Of a stretch of DNA of 36,520 nucleotides, positions 1 through 7,811 are shown piece by piece. A program made the translations under genes and the position numbers. The notes beneath the pieces were generated by a model. It was given only the letters and a program-made list of their open reading frames with translations. It had not been told where the DNA came from and did no database searches. The number at the start of each line of letters is the position of its first letter. Position 1 is the stretch's first letter. Origin of the DNA: Frankiaceae bacterium (lineage in GTDB: Bacteria > Actinomycetota > Actinomycetes > JAFAQI01); NCBI GenBank assembly GCA_030840525.1, contig JAVEEI010000065.1, positions 1 through 36,520 on the forward strand. Reading direction: 5' to 3'.

Positions 1-45
1 CGACGCAACTCGTCTTCTCAGCCGCCCAGAAGACGAGTTACGTCG
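1..45. terminator. Strong hairpin, probable transcription terminator
   Basis: A perfect 12-bp inverted repeat (AACTCGTCTTCT at 7-18, AGAAGACGAGTT at 28-39) encloses a 9-nt loop. Five more outer pairs (1-5 with 41-45) lie beyond one mismatch. It sits just past the stop of the minus-strand L,D-transpeptidase gene, so it probably terminates that gene and possibly a convergent gene left of the window. There is no long T-run, as is usual in high-GC genomes. Confidence 0.7.
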
Positions 46-79
46 CACTCAACGGGGAGCGGGGGCGGGGGCAGGGCGG

Positions 80-934
80 TCAACGGGTGACGGCGGAGCG
101 GGTGCCCATGATGATGCGCGGCGCGCGCTTCGGGTCGAGCCAGCGGAGTAGCGCGACGACGTCGCCGTACGGCACCGACACGCAACCGGCGGTCGCGCTG
201 CCGTGCGATACGTGGAAGAAGATCGCGCTGCCGAGGCCGGGCGTCCGCGCGGTGTTGTAGGCGATCACCGCCGCCGCGTCGTACGACGGCGTCTGGTGCA
301 TCGGCTCCGGACCCGCGCCGGCATTGGCGTAACGCGTGTCGACCCACTCGTTGTACCGCGGCGACGACGGGTCGTCGTCCCACACGTCGTACGTCGCGGC
401 GTGCCGCCACTCGTAGCGCAACCCGGACGGCGCCGCGTCGACGCCGAAGAAGAACGAGAAACCGTAGGACCCCGTCGGCGTCCGGCCGTCACCCTCGCGC
501 TTCTGCCCCGGCGGCGCGAAGCCGTTGCGGCCGATCCGCGCCGACCACGGCCCGAACACAACGTGCCAGCCCGTCGACGACTTCTGGTACGCCGTCACCG
601 TCGCGTACGACGAGCCGTAGCCGGACGCGATCACCGACACGACCTGCGTCGCGCTGCCGACACCGATCAGGTGGTCGACCGGCGAGCCCGAGGCGACCCG
701 AGGGTGGCTCGTCGGGCGCGGCGCGGGCCGCGGGGTCGTGGCGCGTGGCGACGGTCGGTGCGTGGCGGGCGCCGACGGCCGCGACGGTGTCACGACCGGA
801 ACTGCGGCAGGCGACGACGCCACCACCGCGGGCGGTGTCGACGCGACGACCGACGGACCCGCGACGTGGTGCGCGCTCTGCCCGCAGCCCGCGCTCAGCA
901 GCAGCGCGCCCGCCACCGCAACGACCCGTCGCAT
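80..934 (-). CDS. L,D-transpeptidase (YkuD-type) lipoprotein
   Basis: A 284-residue exported protein predicted to cross-link or anchor peptidoglycan stem peptides (3-3 links) outside the membrane. The N-terminus has a short hydrophobic stretch ending in the lipobox LLSAGC (Cys17), followed by a Ser/Thr/Pro/Ala-rich linker of about 65 residues. The C-terminal catalytic domain ends with a YkuD-like signature: His241, His244 and SATAGCVSV with the presumed nucleophile Cys251. The chosen ATG has GAGGT a few bases upstream. The gene is divergent from the M15 peptidase lipoprotein at 978, and the 43-bp gap holds overlapping candidate -10 elements for both strands. The two neighbours are both cell-wall enzymes. 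The family is secure; the precise cross-link is inferred. Confidence 0.85.
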   Translation of the reverse strand: MRRVVAVAGALLLSAGCGQSAHHVAGPSVVASTPPAVVASSPAAVPVVTPSRPSAPATHRPSPRATTPRPAPRPTSHPRVASGSPVDHLIGVGSATQVVSVIASGYGSSYATVTAYQKSSTGWHVVFGPWSARIGRNGFAPPGQKREGDGRTPTGSYGFSFFFGVDAAPSGLRYEWRHAATYDVWDDDPSSPRYNEWVDTRYANAGAGPEPMHQTPSYDAAAVIAYNTARTPGLGSAIFFHVSHGSATAGCVSVPYGDVVALLRWLDPKRAPRIIMGTRSAVTR

Positions 935-977
935 GTCACCTCACCAGAACAGGACGCCACGTACGCTATCCGGCATC

Positions 978-1763
978 GTGGTTACCCGGCGGCTGCAGCT
1001 TTCTGCGACTCTCGCGGCGTGCTGCGTCGCGCTCACCGGCTGCCACGGCGACGACCACCGGACCGTGCCGTTCGCCGGCAGTACGCAGGCGACCTTGAGC
1101 GCACCGCCGCAAACGCCGACACCCACCCCGACACCCACCCCGACCCCGACCCCGAGCAAGTCCAAGCCGAAGCCCCCAGCGACATACGTCGCGCCGCCGT
1201 TCACGTCCAGCGTCGACACCGTGACCGCCGCGTCGCTCGGCAAGAGCTGGCACTCGGGCTGCCCGGTCGGCCCGGACCGGCTGCGCGCGTTGACTGTCAC
1301 GTACTGGGGTTTCGACGCGCGCGCGCACACTGGCACGCTCGTCGTCGCCACCGTCGCGGTCGCGCCGATGCGCGAGGCCTGGCGGCGCATGTACGCCGAC
1401 CGGTTCCCGGTCCGCCGGGTGACACCGGTCTCGGCGTACGGCGGCGACGACAACCGCTCGATGGCCGCCGACAACACGTCCGCGTTCAACTGCCGGTACG
1501 CCGTCGCGAACGGGCCGAAGCGGTGGTCGGAGCACGCGTACGGGCAGGCGGTCGACATCGACCCGTACGAGAACCCGTACACCCTCGACGGGCGCGTCTA
1601 CCCGCCGGGCGCGACGACGTACACGCATCGCGACGACGTCCGGCCCGGGATGATCGTGCCGGGCAGCGCGCCGGTGCGCGCGTTCAGCGCGGTTGGGTGG
1701 GGATGGGGAGGCCGGTGGTCGAGCTCGCCGGACTACCAGCACTTCTCCGCGTCCGGGCAGTGA
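978..1763 (+). CDS. M15-family metallopeptidase lipoprotein (VanY-like D,D-carboxypeptidase)
   Basis: A 261-residue protein read from GTG 978, chosen because a signal sequence and a lipobox-like VALTGC (Cys22) follow at once. Residues 47-59 are a (PT)n linker. The C-terminal half carries the zinc signature of M15 peptidases: SEHAYGQAVDID (His186, Asp193), then NPY, GWGWGG and DYQHF (His255). Such enzymes cleave peptidoglycan stem peptides outside the cell. An in-frame ATG further upstream would place the signal peptide internally. The last 80 bp overlap the 3' end of the convergent PAP2 gene; the conserved GWGWGG...DYQHF motif lies inside this overlap, so the end is genuine. The substrate is unknown. 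Confidence 0.82.
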   Translation: MVTRRLQLSATLAACCVALTGCHGDDHRTVPFAGSTQATLSAPPQTPTPTPTPTPTPTPSKSKPKPPATYVAPPFTSSVDTVTAASLGKSWHSGCPVGPDRLRALTVTYWGFDARAHTGTLVVATVAVAPMREAWRRMYADRFPVRRVTPVSAYGGDDNRSMAADNTSAFNCRYAVANGPKRWSEHAYGQAVDIDPYENPYTLDGRVYPPGATTYTHRDDVRPGMIVPGSAPVRAFSAVGWGWGGRWSSSPDYQHFSASGQ

Positions 1764-2523
1764 CGACGAGCAGCGGTACGGCGGCGAGCATCAGCCCGGC
1801 GACGGCGTCGACGAAGTAGTGGTTGGCGGTGCCGACGACGACGAACGTCATGGCGAGCGGGTACAGCCAGGCGAGGTAGCGGGCCCGGTGATTCAGCGCC
1901 AGCGTCAACGCCGCCGCGCACCAGCAGGCCCACGCGACGTGCAGGCTGGGCATTGCCGCGTACAGGTTGACCAGCCCGTGGTGCAGGTGCGCGGCACCGA
2001 GAATGTTGTTGGACACCAACGTGTCTGTCATGCCGCGCACCGTCAGCCGCGGCGGCGCGACGGGGTAGAGCCAGTAGACGAGCAGCGCCGGCAGGCTGAT
2101 CGCGATGAGCGCGTTGCGCAGCGCGACCTCGATGCGCGGCTGCCGCCACCACAGGTAGCCGAGTACGCAGGCCGTGACGAAGACGTGCGCGAGCGCGTAC
2201 CAGTAGCCGTCGACGAGCGCGAACCAGTGCGTGCGCGTCACCCAGTGGTTGACGTCGGGCTCGGCCCACACGTGCAGGTGCTTTTCTAGCCGGACGAGAT
2301 CCATCCCGTGCAGCACGGCCTCGTCGGCGTCGCTCTGCGTCGCGGCCTGGACGAGGTTGTACAGCCAGTAGAACGCGACCGCGATCAGCGTCTCGAAGTA
2401 CCAGGGCAGCCGGCGCGACAGCGGCACCCGGGCGAGCACCCGGAACCGCCGGGCGGCGTCGCCGGTGACGATCCGGCCGGCCGGGTGGCCCTCGGCCGTG
2501 GGGCAGTCGGCCTGCGTGGTCAT
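1684..2523 (-). CDS. PAP2-superfamily membrane protein (AUR1/inositolphosphotransferase-like)
   Basis: A 279-residue polytopic membrane protein of the PAP2_3/AUR1 type, which hydrolyses or transfers phosphate groups on lipid-linked substrates. Visible motifs are PVAPPRL (154-160), MPSLH with His195, and NHYFVD with His235 and Asp239, together the acid-phosphatase/transferase active site. Five or six hydrophobic segments alternate through the sequence. ATG 2523 overlaps the stop of the upstream glycosyltransferase as ATGA, suggesting translational coupling; an upstream extension of the frame would run into that gene. The Ser/Thr/Arg tail lies antisense to the end of the M15 gene. The substrate is unknown; the context (GT4, PIG-L, UPF0104) suggests an inositol- or glyco-lipid. 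Confidence 0.82.
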   Translation of the reverse strand: MTTQADCPTAEGHPAGRIVTGDAARRFRVLARVPLSRRLPWYFETLIAVAFYWLYNLVQAATQSDADEAVLHGMDLVRLEKHLHVWAEPDVNHWVTRTHWFALVDGYWYALAHVFVTACVLGYLWWRQPRIEVALRNALIAISLPALLVYWLYPVAPPRLTVRGMTDTLVSNNILGAAHLHHGLVNLYAAMPSLHVAWACWCAAALTLALNHRARYLAWLYPLAMTFVVVGTANHYFVDAVAGLMLAAVPLLVVTARTRRSAGSPASSTTGLPIPTQPR

Positions 2524-3638
2524 GACGCGCGCAGCACCGCGCGGACGCCACGGCTCGCGGCCGCGCCTGCTTCGGCGTACAGCTCGCGGTGCCGCTCGAC
2601 GACGCGCGGCCACGCGAACTGCGCCAGCGACGTCGACGGCGGCACGCTCTCGTGGATCCGCTCGGTGGCCATCCGGGCTAGGACGTGCGCCATCTCGCGG
2701 TCGCTGCCGACGAGGACGCCGCCCTCGCCGTCGCGGATGAAGTCGGACAAGCCGGTGCCGCGCCGGCCCACGACCGGCAGGCCGGCGGCATGCGCTTCGA
2801 GGGCCGCGATGCCGAACGACTCGAGCACAGCGGGCGCGACGAACACGTCGGACGCGGCCATCGCGCGGGCGACCTCACTGCGCGGCAGGTGACCGGGCAG
2901 CGACACCCACGAGGCCATGTCGTGCCGGTCGAGGAAGCGCTCCATCGCCGGCCGCGACGGGCCTTCGCCGAGGATCGTCGCGGTCAGCTTCGTCGACGCC
3001 GGAACGGTGCCGCGCAACCGATGCAGCATGCGCAGCAACGACAGCGGCCGCTTGCGGGTCGACAGCCGCATCACCGCGAGCACGCGTAGGTGCCCGGGCT
3101 CGCTGACGCGAGTGATGTGCCGCCACTGGTCGAGGTCGATGCCGTTCGGGAGTACGGCGACGTCGAGCGGCTTGTGCGCCGCCCGCCGGACGCCGTCGGC
3201 CGCGACCTCGCTCACGGCAGTCCAGCGGACCGGCCAGGTGCTCCAGTTGAGCGCGTAGTCGAAGCCGCGGTAGAGCGGGGTGTAGCGGCGCCACAGCGAG
3301 TGCACGGTCATCAGCCGCGGCACGCCCGGCGTACCGAAAGCGAAGAACGACATCGGCGACACCGTCGAGCAGTGCGCGTGCACGATGTCGTAGTCGCCGC
3401 GCACGCCGAGGTCGCGGTGCGCGAGCAGGTAGCGCAGCTTGCCGAGACTGCCGGTGCGGTCGACCGGACGCAGCACGTCGGACGTCGCGGGCAGGTCCTC
3501 GGCGCCGTAGCCGCGGGTCAGCGTGAGGATGTCGACCTCGTCGCCGGCGCGGGCCTGCGCGCGGGCGAGGTCGTGGACATGCATCTCGATGCCGCCGAGC
3601 CTGGGAAGGTAGGCATCGGTAACGTGGAGAATCCGCAT
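2520..3638 (-). CDS. Glycosyltransferase family 4 protein
   Basis: A 372-residue GT-B glycosyltransferase. The N-terminal domain starts MRILHVTDAYLPRLGG with the glycine turn (Gly15-Gly16) typical of the GT4 acceptor side. The C-terminal domain holds the E-x7-E motif (Glu273, Glu281, in VLESFGIAALE) that contacts the nucleotide-sugar donor. It is probably cytoplasmic or peripheral on the membrane. The start at 3638 gives the conserved first beta strand; GTG 3650 would add only four residues. The ATG lies in the same CATG as the ATG of the divergent PIG-L gene. It is coupled by a 4-nt overlap to the PAP2 gene. The protein lacks obvious MshA hallmarks, so mycothiol synthesis is not claimed. Donor and acceptor are unknown. 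Confidence 0.88.
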   Translation of the reverse strand: MRILHVTDAYLPRLGGIEMHVHDLARAQARAGDEVDILTLTRGYGAEDLPATSDVLRPVDRTGSLGKLRYLLAHRDLGVRGDYDIVHAHCSTVSPMSFFAFGTPGVPRLMTVHSLWRRYTPLYRGFDYALNWSTWPVRWTAVSEVAADGVRRAAHKPLDVAVLPNGIDLDQWRHITRVSEPGHLRVLAVMRLSTRKRPLSLLRMLHRLRGTVPASTKLTATILGEGPSRPAMERFLDRHDMASWVSLPGHLPRSEVARAMAASDVFVAPAVLESFGIAALEAHAAGLPVVGRRGTGLSDFIRDGEGGVLVGSDREMAHVLARMATERIHESVPPSTSLAQFAWPRVVERHRELYAEAGAAASRGVRAVLRAS

Positions 3639-3639
3639 G
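3636..3639. promoter_or_regulatory. Shared CATG carrying both start codons of divergent genes
   Basis: Read on the plus strand, 3637-3639 is the ATG of the PIG-L gene. Read on the minus strand, 3638-3636 is the ATG of the glycosyltransferase. Each gene's promoter and leader must therefore lie inside the other's coding sequence. GGAGA at 3624-3629 serves the plus gene. A TAAGGT stretch 10 nt before the minus ATG is a possible minus-strand -10 element. Confidence 0.6.
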
Positions 3640-4470
3640 ACAACCCACACCTTAGTGGCCTTCCACGCTCATCCCGATGATGAAGCGCTGTTCACCGGCG
3701 GGACACTTGCCCGGTGTAGTGCCGAGGGCCACCGGGTCGTGCTGGTGGTCGCGACCTCCGGCGAGCGAGGCCTGACCGCAGCCGGGACTGCCGGTGACCT
3801 CGGCTCGGTTCGCGCGGCCGAGCTCGACCGGGCCGCGGCCGCGCTCGGGGTCGCCCGGGTCGTCCGGCTCGGGTACGGCGACTCGGGCCTGCGCGTGCCC
3901 GCCGTACCGCCGCCCGGGTCGTTCTGCGCCGCGCCCGCGGCGGAGGCGGCGGAGAAGCTGCGGGCCGTCCTCGACGAGGAGCGGGCCGACGTGCTGACGG
4001 TGTACGACGAAGCGGGCGGGTACGGGCACCGCGACCACGTCCGCGTGCGCGAGGTGGGCCTGCTCGCGGCCGCGGCTGCCCGGACAACGCCGCGGGTGCT
4101 CGAGGCGACCGTCGACCGCGACGCGCTGGCGCGGGGGGTCCGGCTGCTCAACTGGCTCGGCGTCCGCCCGGGCGGGCTGCGCGCGTCCGACCTCGCCGCC
4201 GCGTACCGCCCGCGCGCCCAAATCACCCACGCGGTCGACGTACGGCGCTACGTGCGGGCCAAGCAGGCGGCGCTGGCCGCGCACGCGTCCCAGACCACCG
4301 GCGGCGGCGGCCGGCAAGACGTACGTACGGTTTCGCTGCTCGCGCGGCTGCCGTGGCCGCTCGCGCGGGTCGTGCTGGGGCGGGAGTGGTTCGTCGAGGT
4401 GGGGGTGACACCGCCCGCCAAACCTCGGAAAGAGCTCTTCGCCGCGGGCGGGAGTGGGTACGCTGTCTAG
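3637..4470 (+). CDS. PIG-L (LmbE-like) family N-acetylglucosaminyl deacetylase
   Basis: A 277-residue zinc-dependent deacetylase of the PIG-L/LmbE/MshB superfamily, which removes acetyl groups from N-acetyl-sugar conjugates. The metal site is visible as AHPDDE (His12, Asp15) and GHRDHV (His134), and GGTLAR and SGERG are also conserved. ATG 3637 is supported by GGAGA six bases upstream and by the need to keep the first beta strand LVAFHAHPDD; GTG 3655 would cut into it. The start overlaps that of the divergent glycosyltransferase. The stop abuts the GTG of the UPF0104 gene directly. Pairing of a GT4 enzyme with a PIG-L deacetylase recalls the first two GPI-anchor or mycothiol steps; the actual substrate is inferred only. 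Confidence 0.85.
   Translation: MTTHTLVAFHAHPDDEALFTGGTLARCSAEGHRVVLVVATSGERGLTAAGTAGDLGSVRAAELDRAAAALGVARVVRLGYGDSGLRVPAVPPPGSFCAAPAAEAAEKLRAVLDEERADVLTVYDEAGGYGHRDHVRVREVGLLAAAAARTTPRVLEATVDRDALARGVRLLNWLGVRPGGLRASDLAAAYRPRAQITHAVDVRRYVRAKQAALAAHASQTTGGGGRQDVRTVSLLARLPWPLARVVLGREWFVEVGVTPPAKPRKELFAAGGSGYAV
4459..4464 (+). promoter_or_regulatory. -10 element TACGCT, predicted leaderless start
   Basis: TACGCT lies 6 nt before GTG 4471, inside the 3' end of the PIG-L gene. The spacing puts the transcription start on the start codon itself. It would allow expression of the UPF0104 gene apart from the upstream gene. Confidence 0.5.
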
Positions 4471-5445
4471 GTGCGCCGGATCGGGCAAACTCTCGGCGTC
4501 CTGGGTTCGCTGGCGCTTGCGGGCTACCTGCTCGCGGTCGTGCTGCCGGGGATGCTCGGGATCAGCTGGCGGGACACGAGCGCCGAGCTCGCGGGCATCC
4601 CGCGCTGGGACATCGTCTGCCTCGTCGGCGTCTGGGCTGCCGGCCTCTGGACCCACACCATCCTGCTCCGCCGGTCGCTGCCGGGGCTGACCCGCCGGCG
4701 CGCGTTCGCGCTCAACCTCGGCGGCAGCAGCGTGTCCAACGTGCTGCCGTTCGGCGGCGCGGCCGGCATCGGCCTCAACTACGCCATGCTGCGGTCCTGG
4801 GGCTACAACCGGGTGCAGATCGGCGCGTTCGCGACCGTGAGCAACCTGGTCGTCGCGCTGGTGAAGGTCGTGATCGCGATCACCGGCGTGGTGGCGCTGA
4901 TGTTCATGCCCGACATCGCCAGCCAGCTCTCCCGGCCGACCTCGCCCGGCGGCATCGCGATGATGTCGGTCGTCGGCCTGATCGTCGTAGCCGCCGCGAT
5001 TCTCGGGGCGCGCTGGCGGCACGGCGAGCGCAAGAGCCGGCTCGCCGAGGGGTTCCGGCAGGTCTGGGTGCAGTGCGCGCACGTGCTGCGCCGCGGCTGG
5101 CGCGGCTTGGCCGTAGGCGGCCTCGGCTACCCGGTGCTCCAGATCGTGCTGCTGTGGTCGTGCCTGGTCGCGCTCCAGGTGCACGTGTCGATCGGCGCGG
5201 TGGTCGCGGCGTACGCGATCGAGCGGCTGCTGACGCTGGTACCGCTGACCCCCGGCGGTGTCGGCGTCGTCGAGACCTCCGCGACCGCGGTGCTGATGGG
5301 CTTCGGTGCGGCCCCGGCCGACGCGTTCGCCGGAGTCGTGCTGTTCCGGGTGTTCAGCTACCTGATCGAGATCCCGCTCGGCGCGGTCGTCGCGGCTGCC
5401 TGGTTCGCCCGCCGCAACCGCGGCTCCGCGCCCCTCGCCGCCTGA
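4471..5445 (+). CDS. UPF0104 / lysylphosphatidylglycerol synthase TM-region family protein
   Basis: A 324-residue integral membrane protein with about eight hydrophobic segments. Family marks are SNVLPFGGAAGIGLNY near residue 90 and LTPGGVGVVE near residue 265, the two conserved loops of the PF03706-type flippase/transporter fold. Relatives include the membrane domain of MprF, which flips modified lipids, and many stand-alone members of unknown substrate. GTG 4471 directly follows the PIG-L stop codon, with no room for a ribosome-binding site but a good -10 element upstream, so a leaderless transcript is likely. The context suggests it moves the lipid made by the adjacent GT4/PIG-L/PAP2 enzymes; that is inference. 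The C-terminal aminoacyl-transferase domain of MprF is absent. Confidence 0.85.
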   Translation: MRRIGQTLGVLGSLALAGYLLAVVLPGMLGISWRDTSAELAGIPRWDIVCLVGVWAAGLWTHTILLRRSLPGLTRRRAFALNLGGSSVSNVLPFGGAAGIGLNYAMLRSWGYNRVQIGAFATVSNLVVALVKVVIAITGVVALMFMPDIASQLSRPTSPGGIAMMSVVGLIVVAAAILGARWRHGERKSRLAEGFRQVWVQCAHVLRRGWRGLAVGGLGYPVLQIVLLWSCLVALQVHVSIGAVVAAYAIERLLTLVPLTPGGVGVVETSATAVLMGFGAAPADAFAGVVLFRVFSYLIEIPLGAVVAAAWFARRNRGSAPLAA

Positions 5446-5467
5446 CCGCGACTTCCCGCCTCCGGAC

Positions 5468-5511
5468 TTGTCAGCACCACACCAGGCCCTGGCCTGGGCT
5501 GGCGCTGACAA
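5468..5511. terminator. Nested hairpin between convergent genes
   Basis: TTGTCAGC (5468-5475) pairs with GCTGACAA (5504-5511). Nested inside, CCAGGCC (5482-5488) pairs with GGCCTGG (5491-5497). The element lies in the 92-bp gap between the converging UPF0104 and kelch genes and probably acts as a bidirectional terminator. Confidence 0.65.
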
Positions 5512-5537
5512 CTCGCGCCGGCGGCCGTCGCGGCGGC

Positions 5538-6578
5538 TCAGCCGGCGCGGACGGTCAGGATCGTGCGGAGCGGGGCCTCCGGGCCGGTCGTCTCGCCGCC
5601 GAACAGCCACGCGGTGTCGCCGACCACGACCGCGGCCATGTCCGAGCACGCGGTCGGTAGCGTCCCGACGGCGGTCGCCCGGCCGGTCTCCGGGTCGACC
5701 CGCCAAACCGTACGTACGGCTTGCGAGCCGGAGCGGCCGCCGGCTACGTACACCGCCCCGCCGAGGGTGAACGCGGTCGCGTGCCCGAGCGGCTCCGGCA
5801 GGTGGCCGGCGACGACGGTACGGCCGGTCGCCGGGTCGAAGCGCTGGATGTCGTCGGTCTGCCCGCCGGTGCGGGTGCTCTCGGTCGTCGCGAGCTGCCC
5901 GCCGACGACCCAGACGGAGCCGCCGGCCGCGGCGACCGCGGGGTAGCGCACGCCGAGCGCGAGCGCGCCGCTGACGCCGACGTGCGTCCCGTCGTCGGTG
6001 GCCGCCTCGACCGCGCGGACCATCGCGGTGCCGTCGAACCCGCCGACGACGTACGCCGTCGGCCCGACGAGTGCGGCCGCGGAGTCGGACCGGCCGCTGC
6101 GCAGGTGCCCGACGACCGAGCCGCTGCCGCCGTCCCATGCCTGTACGTCGGACACCGACGTCGCGGCGCCGCCGCCGAAGACGACCGCGCGGCCGCGCAG
6201 CAGCGCGCCGGACGCGTCGTGTACGGCGACCGGGAGCCGGCCGGCGGTCGTCGTCGTACCGCTTGCCGGGTCGAACCGGAGCACCGTGGCCGTCGTCGTG
6301 TCGCCCGCGACGAGGCCGCCGAGCAGTAGGACCTCGCCGTTGGCGGCGACCGCGACGGTGCGGGACAGCCCGTGCGGCAGCGCGCCGGCGACGGCGACGC
6401 GCAGCCGGACCGGCGACGCCGTAGCCGGACTCGACGCGGGCGTCGTACGGCTCGCGGTGGCTGACGGTCGCGGCGCGCCGGCACCGGCCGGCGGTGACGA
6501 GGGGGACGAAGAGCAGCCGGCCGCCGCGCAGGCGAGAAGCGGGGCGAGCGCGACGGCGCGGAGGCCGCGCGCCGTCAC
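5538..6578 (-). CDS. Kelch-repeat beta-propeller lipoprotein
   Basis: A 346-residue exported protein. Reading from GTG 6578 gives a signal sequence with lipobox CAAAGC (Cys22), then a Ser/Pro/Ala/Thr linker of about 45 residues, then kelch-like repeats. The repeats show recurring double glycines (VLLLGG, AVVFGGG, AYVVGG, VWVVGG, VYVAGG, AWLFGG) at intervals of about 45-50 residues, which fits six blades of a propeller. The GTG overlaps the stop of the upstream YVTN-propeller gene by 4 nt (GTGA), so the two are translationally coupled. Longer in-frame starts lie inside the upstream gene and give Arg-rich, non-signal sequence. Propellers of this type usually bind ligands or partners; none is evident here. 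Confidence 0.8.
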   Translation of the reverse strand: MTARGLRAVALAPLLACAAAGCSSSPSSPPAGAGAPRPSATASRTTPASSPATASPVRLRVAVAGALPHGLSRTVAVAANGEVLLLGGLVAGDTTTATVLRFDPASGTTTTAGRLPVAVHDASGALLRGRAVVFGGGAATSVSDVQAWDGGSGSVVGHLRSGRSDSAAALVGPTAYVVGGFDGTAMVRAVEAATDDGTHVGVSGALALGVRYPAVAAAGGSVWVVGGQLATTESTRTGGQTDDIQRFDPATGRTVVAGHLPEPLGHATAFTLGGAVYVAGGRSGSQAVRTVWRVDPETGRATAVGTLPTACSDMAAVVVGDTAWLFGGETTGPEAPLRTILTVRAG

Positions 6579-7804
6579 CGGGTGACGCCGGTGTGGCCGA
6601 GCGAGTAGCGGCCGGGCTGCGGCCAGACGCACAGCCCGTGCGGCGACGGCCCGACCTCGACGCTGCCGATGAGGTGGCCGTCGACGGTCGAGATGGCGTA
6701 GACGCGGCTGCTGTAGCGGCCGGCGAGCCACAGCACCTTGCCGTCGGGCGACGTGTTGCCCATGTCCGGGCTGCCGCCGCCGGGCAGGTGCCAGACCTTC
6801 ACGATCTTGCGGGTGGCGAAGTCGATGACGGTCACGCTGCCGGAGCGGCGGTTGGTGACGTAGAGGTACTTCGCGTCACGGCTCGGGTAGAGGCCGTGCG
6901 CGTCGCGGCCGGTCTTGATGAACCCGATCGGCCGGAACGTCGCTGCCGAGATCTCCCACACCCCGCCGCGGAACCGGTCGGCGACGTAGAAGACCGTGCC
7001 AGTCGGGTCGAGCTTGATGTCCTGCGGGCTGGACCCGTCGAGGTGCAGGTAGTCGACGACGGAGAACGTGTGCAGGTTGACCTTCACGAGCTGGCCGCTG
7101 AACTCGCACGTCGCGATCAGGTAGCCGCCGTTCGCGGCGAAGTCGATGTGGTCGACGCCGGCGCAGTCGACCGCTACCCGGTGCCGCAGCGCGAACGTGT
7201 GCGGGTCGCGGAAGTCGAGGTGCCGGCGCGCTTCCGCGACGACGATCGCGTAGTGGCCGTCGGGCGTGTAGTACATGTTGTACGGGTCGTCGACGGGGAT
7301 CGTGCGACCGGGCAGCGTCGTGCGCGGGTTGATCGGCGTGAGGCTGTTGCCGAGGTCGTTGGTGACGTAGAGCGTGCGTAGGTCGTACGACGGGACGACG
7401 TGCTGCGGGTTGCGGCCGGTGGTGAAGCGGTTGACGATCTGCATGGTCGACGGGTCGATGACGTCGACCGCGGAGCCGCCGCTCTCCGGGACGTAGATCC
7501 GGTACGGGTCGGCGCGAACCGCGGGGCTGAGCATGCCGGCGCCGGTCGCCGCGTAGATGTTGTGGTCGAGCACCGGCGGCATGCCCGGAAGCGGCGCGCT
7601 CCAGCCGAGCGCGGGGTTGAGCGCGAGGCTCCGCCGGGCCTCGGTGTCTGGCGTGGGCGCGTGCGAGTTCGGGCCGGCCGGTGCGACGTGTGCGCGCGGC
7701 TTGGCCGCCCTGCCGTCACCGCCGAGGGTGCCGACCGCGAGGCCGACTCCGGTCGCGACGACGGCGCAGGTCAACGCCAGACGGTTCCACCGGGTCGCGC
7801 TCAC
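6575..7804 (-). CDS. YVTN/YncE-type beta-propeller protein with N-terminal membrane anchor
   Basis: A 409-residue protein with one hydrophobic segment near residues 8-30 (signal peptide or anchor), a linker, then repeated propeller strands: PESGGSAVDVIDP, DLRTLYVTND, GTVFYVADR, AKYLYVTNRRSGSVTVID, GKVLWLAGR. These resemble the surface YVTN/YncE family, whose members have a seven-bladed fold and mostly unknown ligands. GTG 7804 is preceded by TAGACT with a 7-nt spacer and no ribosome-binding site, so a leaderless transcript is predicted. Upstream in-frame extension is antisense to the next gene and unsupported. The gene is first in a two-gene operon with the kelch lipoprotein, so the products may form an extracytoplasmic propeller pair. 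Confidence 0.8.
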   Translation of the reverse strand: MSATRWNRLALTCAVVATGVGLAVGTLGGDGRAAKPRAHVAPAGPNSHAPTPDTEARRSLALNPALGWSAPLPGMPPVLDHNIYAATGAGMLSPAVRADPYRIYVPESGGSAVDVIDPSTMQIVNRFTTGRNPQHVVPSYDLRTLYVTNDLGNSLTPINPRTTLPGRTIPVDDPYNMYYTPDGHYAIVVAEARRHLDFRDPHTFALRHRVAVDCAGVDHIDFAANGGYLIATCEFSGQLVKVNLHTFSVVDYLHLDGSSPQDIKLDPTGTVFYVADRFRGGVWEISAATFRPIGFIKTGRDAHGLYPSRDAKYLYVTNRRSGSVTVIDFATRKIVKVWHLPGGGSPDMGNTSPDGKVLWLAGRYSSRVYAISTVDGHLIGSVEVGPSPHGLCVWPQPGRYSLGHTGVTR

Positions 7805-7811
7805 TACACCG

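Noticed and set aside
203..1819. A 538-codon plus-strand frame over the first two genes
   Set aside because: Arg/Val-rich shadow. The L,D-transpeptidase and M15 motifs in the other frames explain the region.
2520..4470. Reading the GT4 and PIG-L pair as mycothiol genes mshA and mshB
   Set aside because: Neither protein shows features that single out MshA or MshB, and the PAP2 and UPF0104 neighbours suggest a lipid substrate. Gene symbols were therefore left empty.
3652..6138. An 828-codon open frame on the minus strand across the PIG-L and UPF0104 genes
   Set aside because: Its product is Arg/Asp/Gly low-complexity typical of antisense frames in GC-rich DNA, and both plus-strand genes have strong family motifs.
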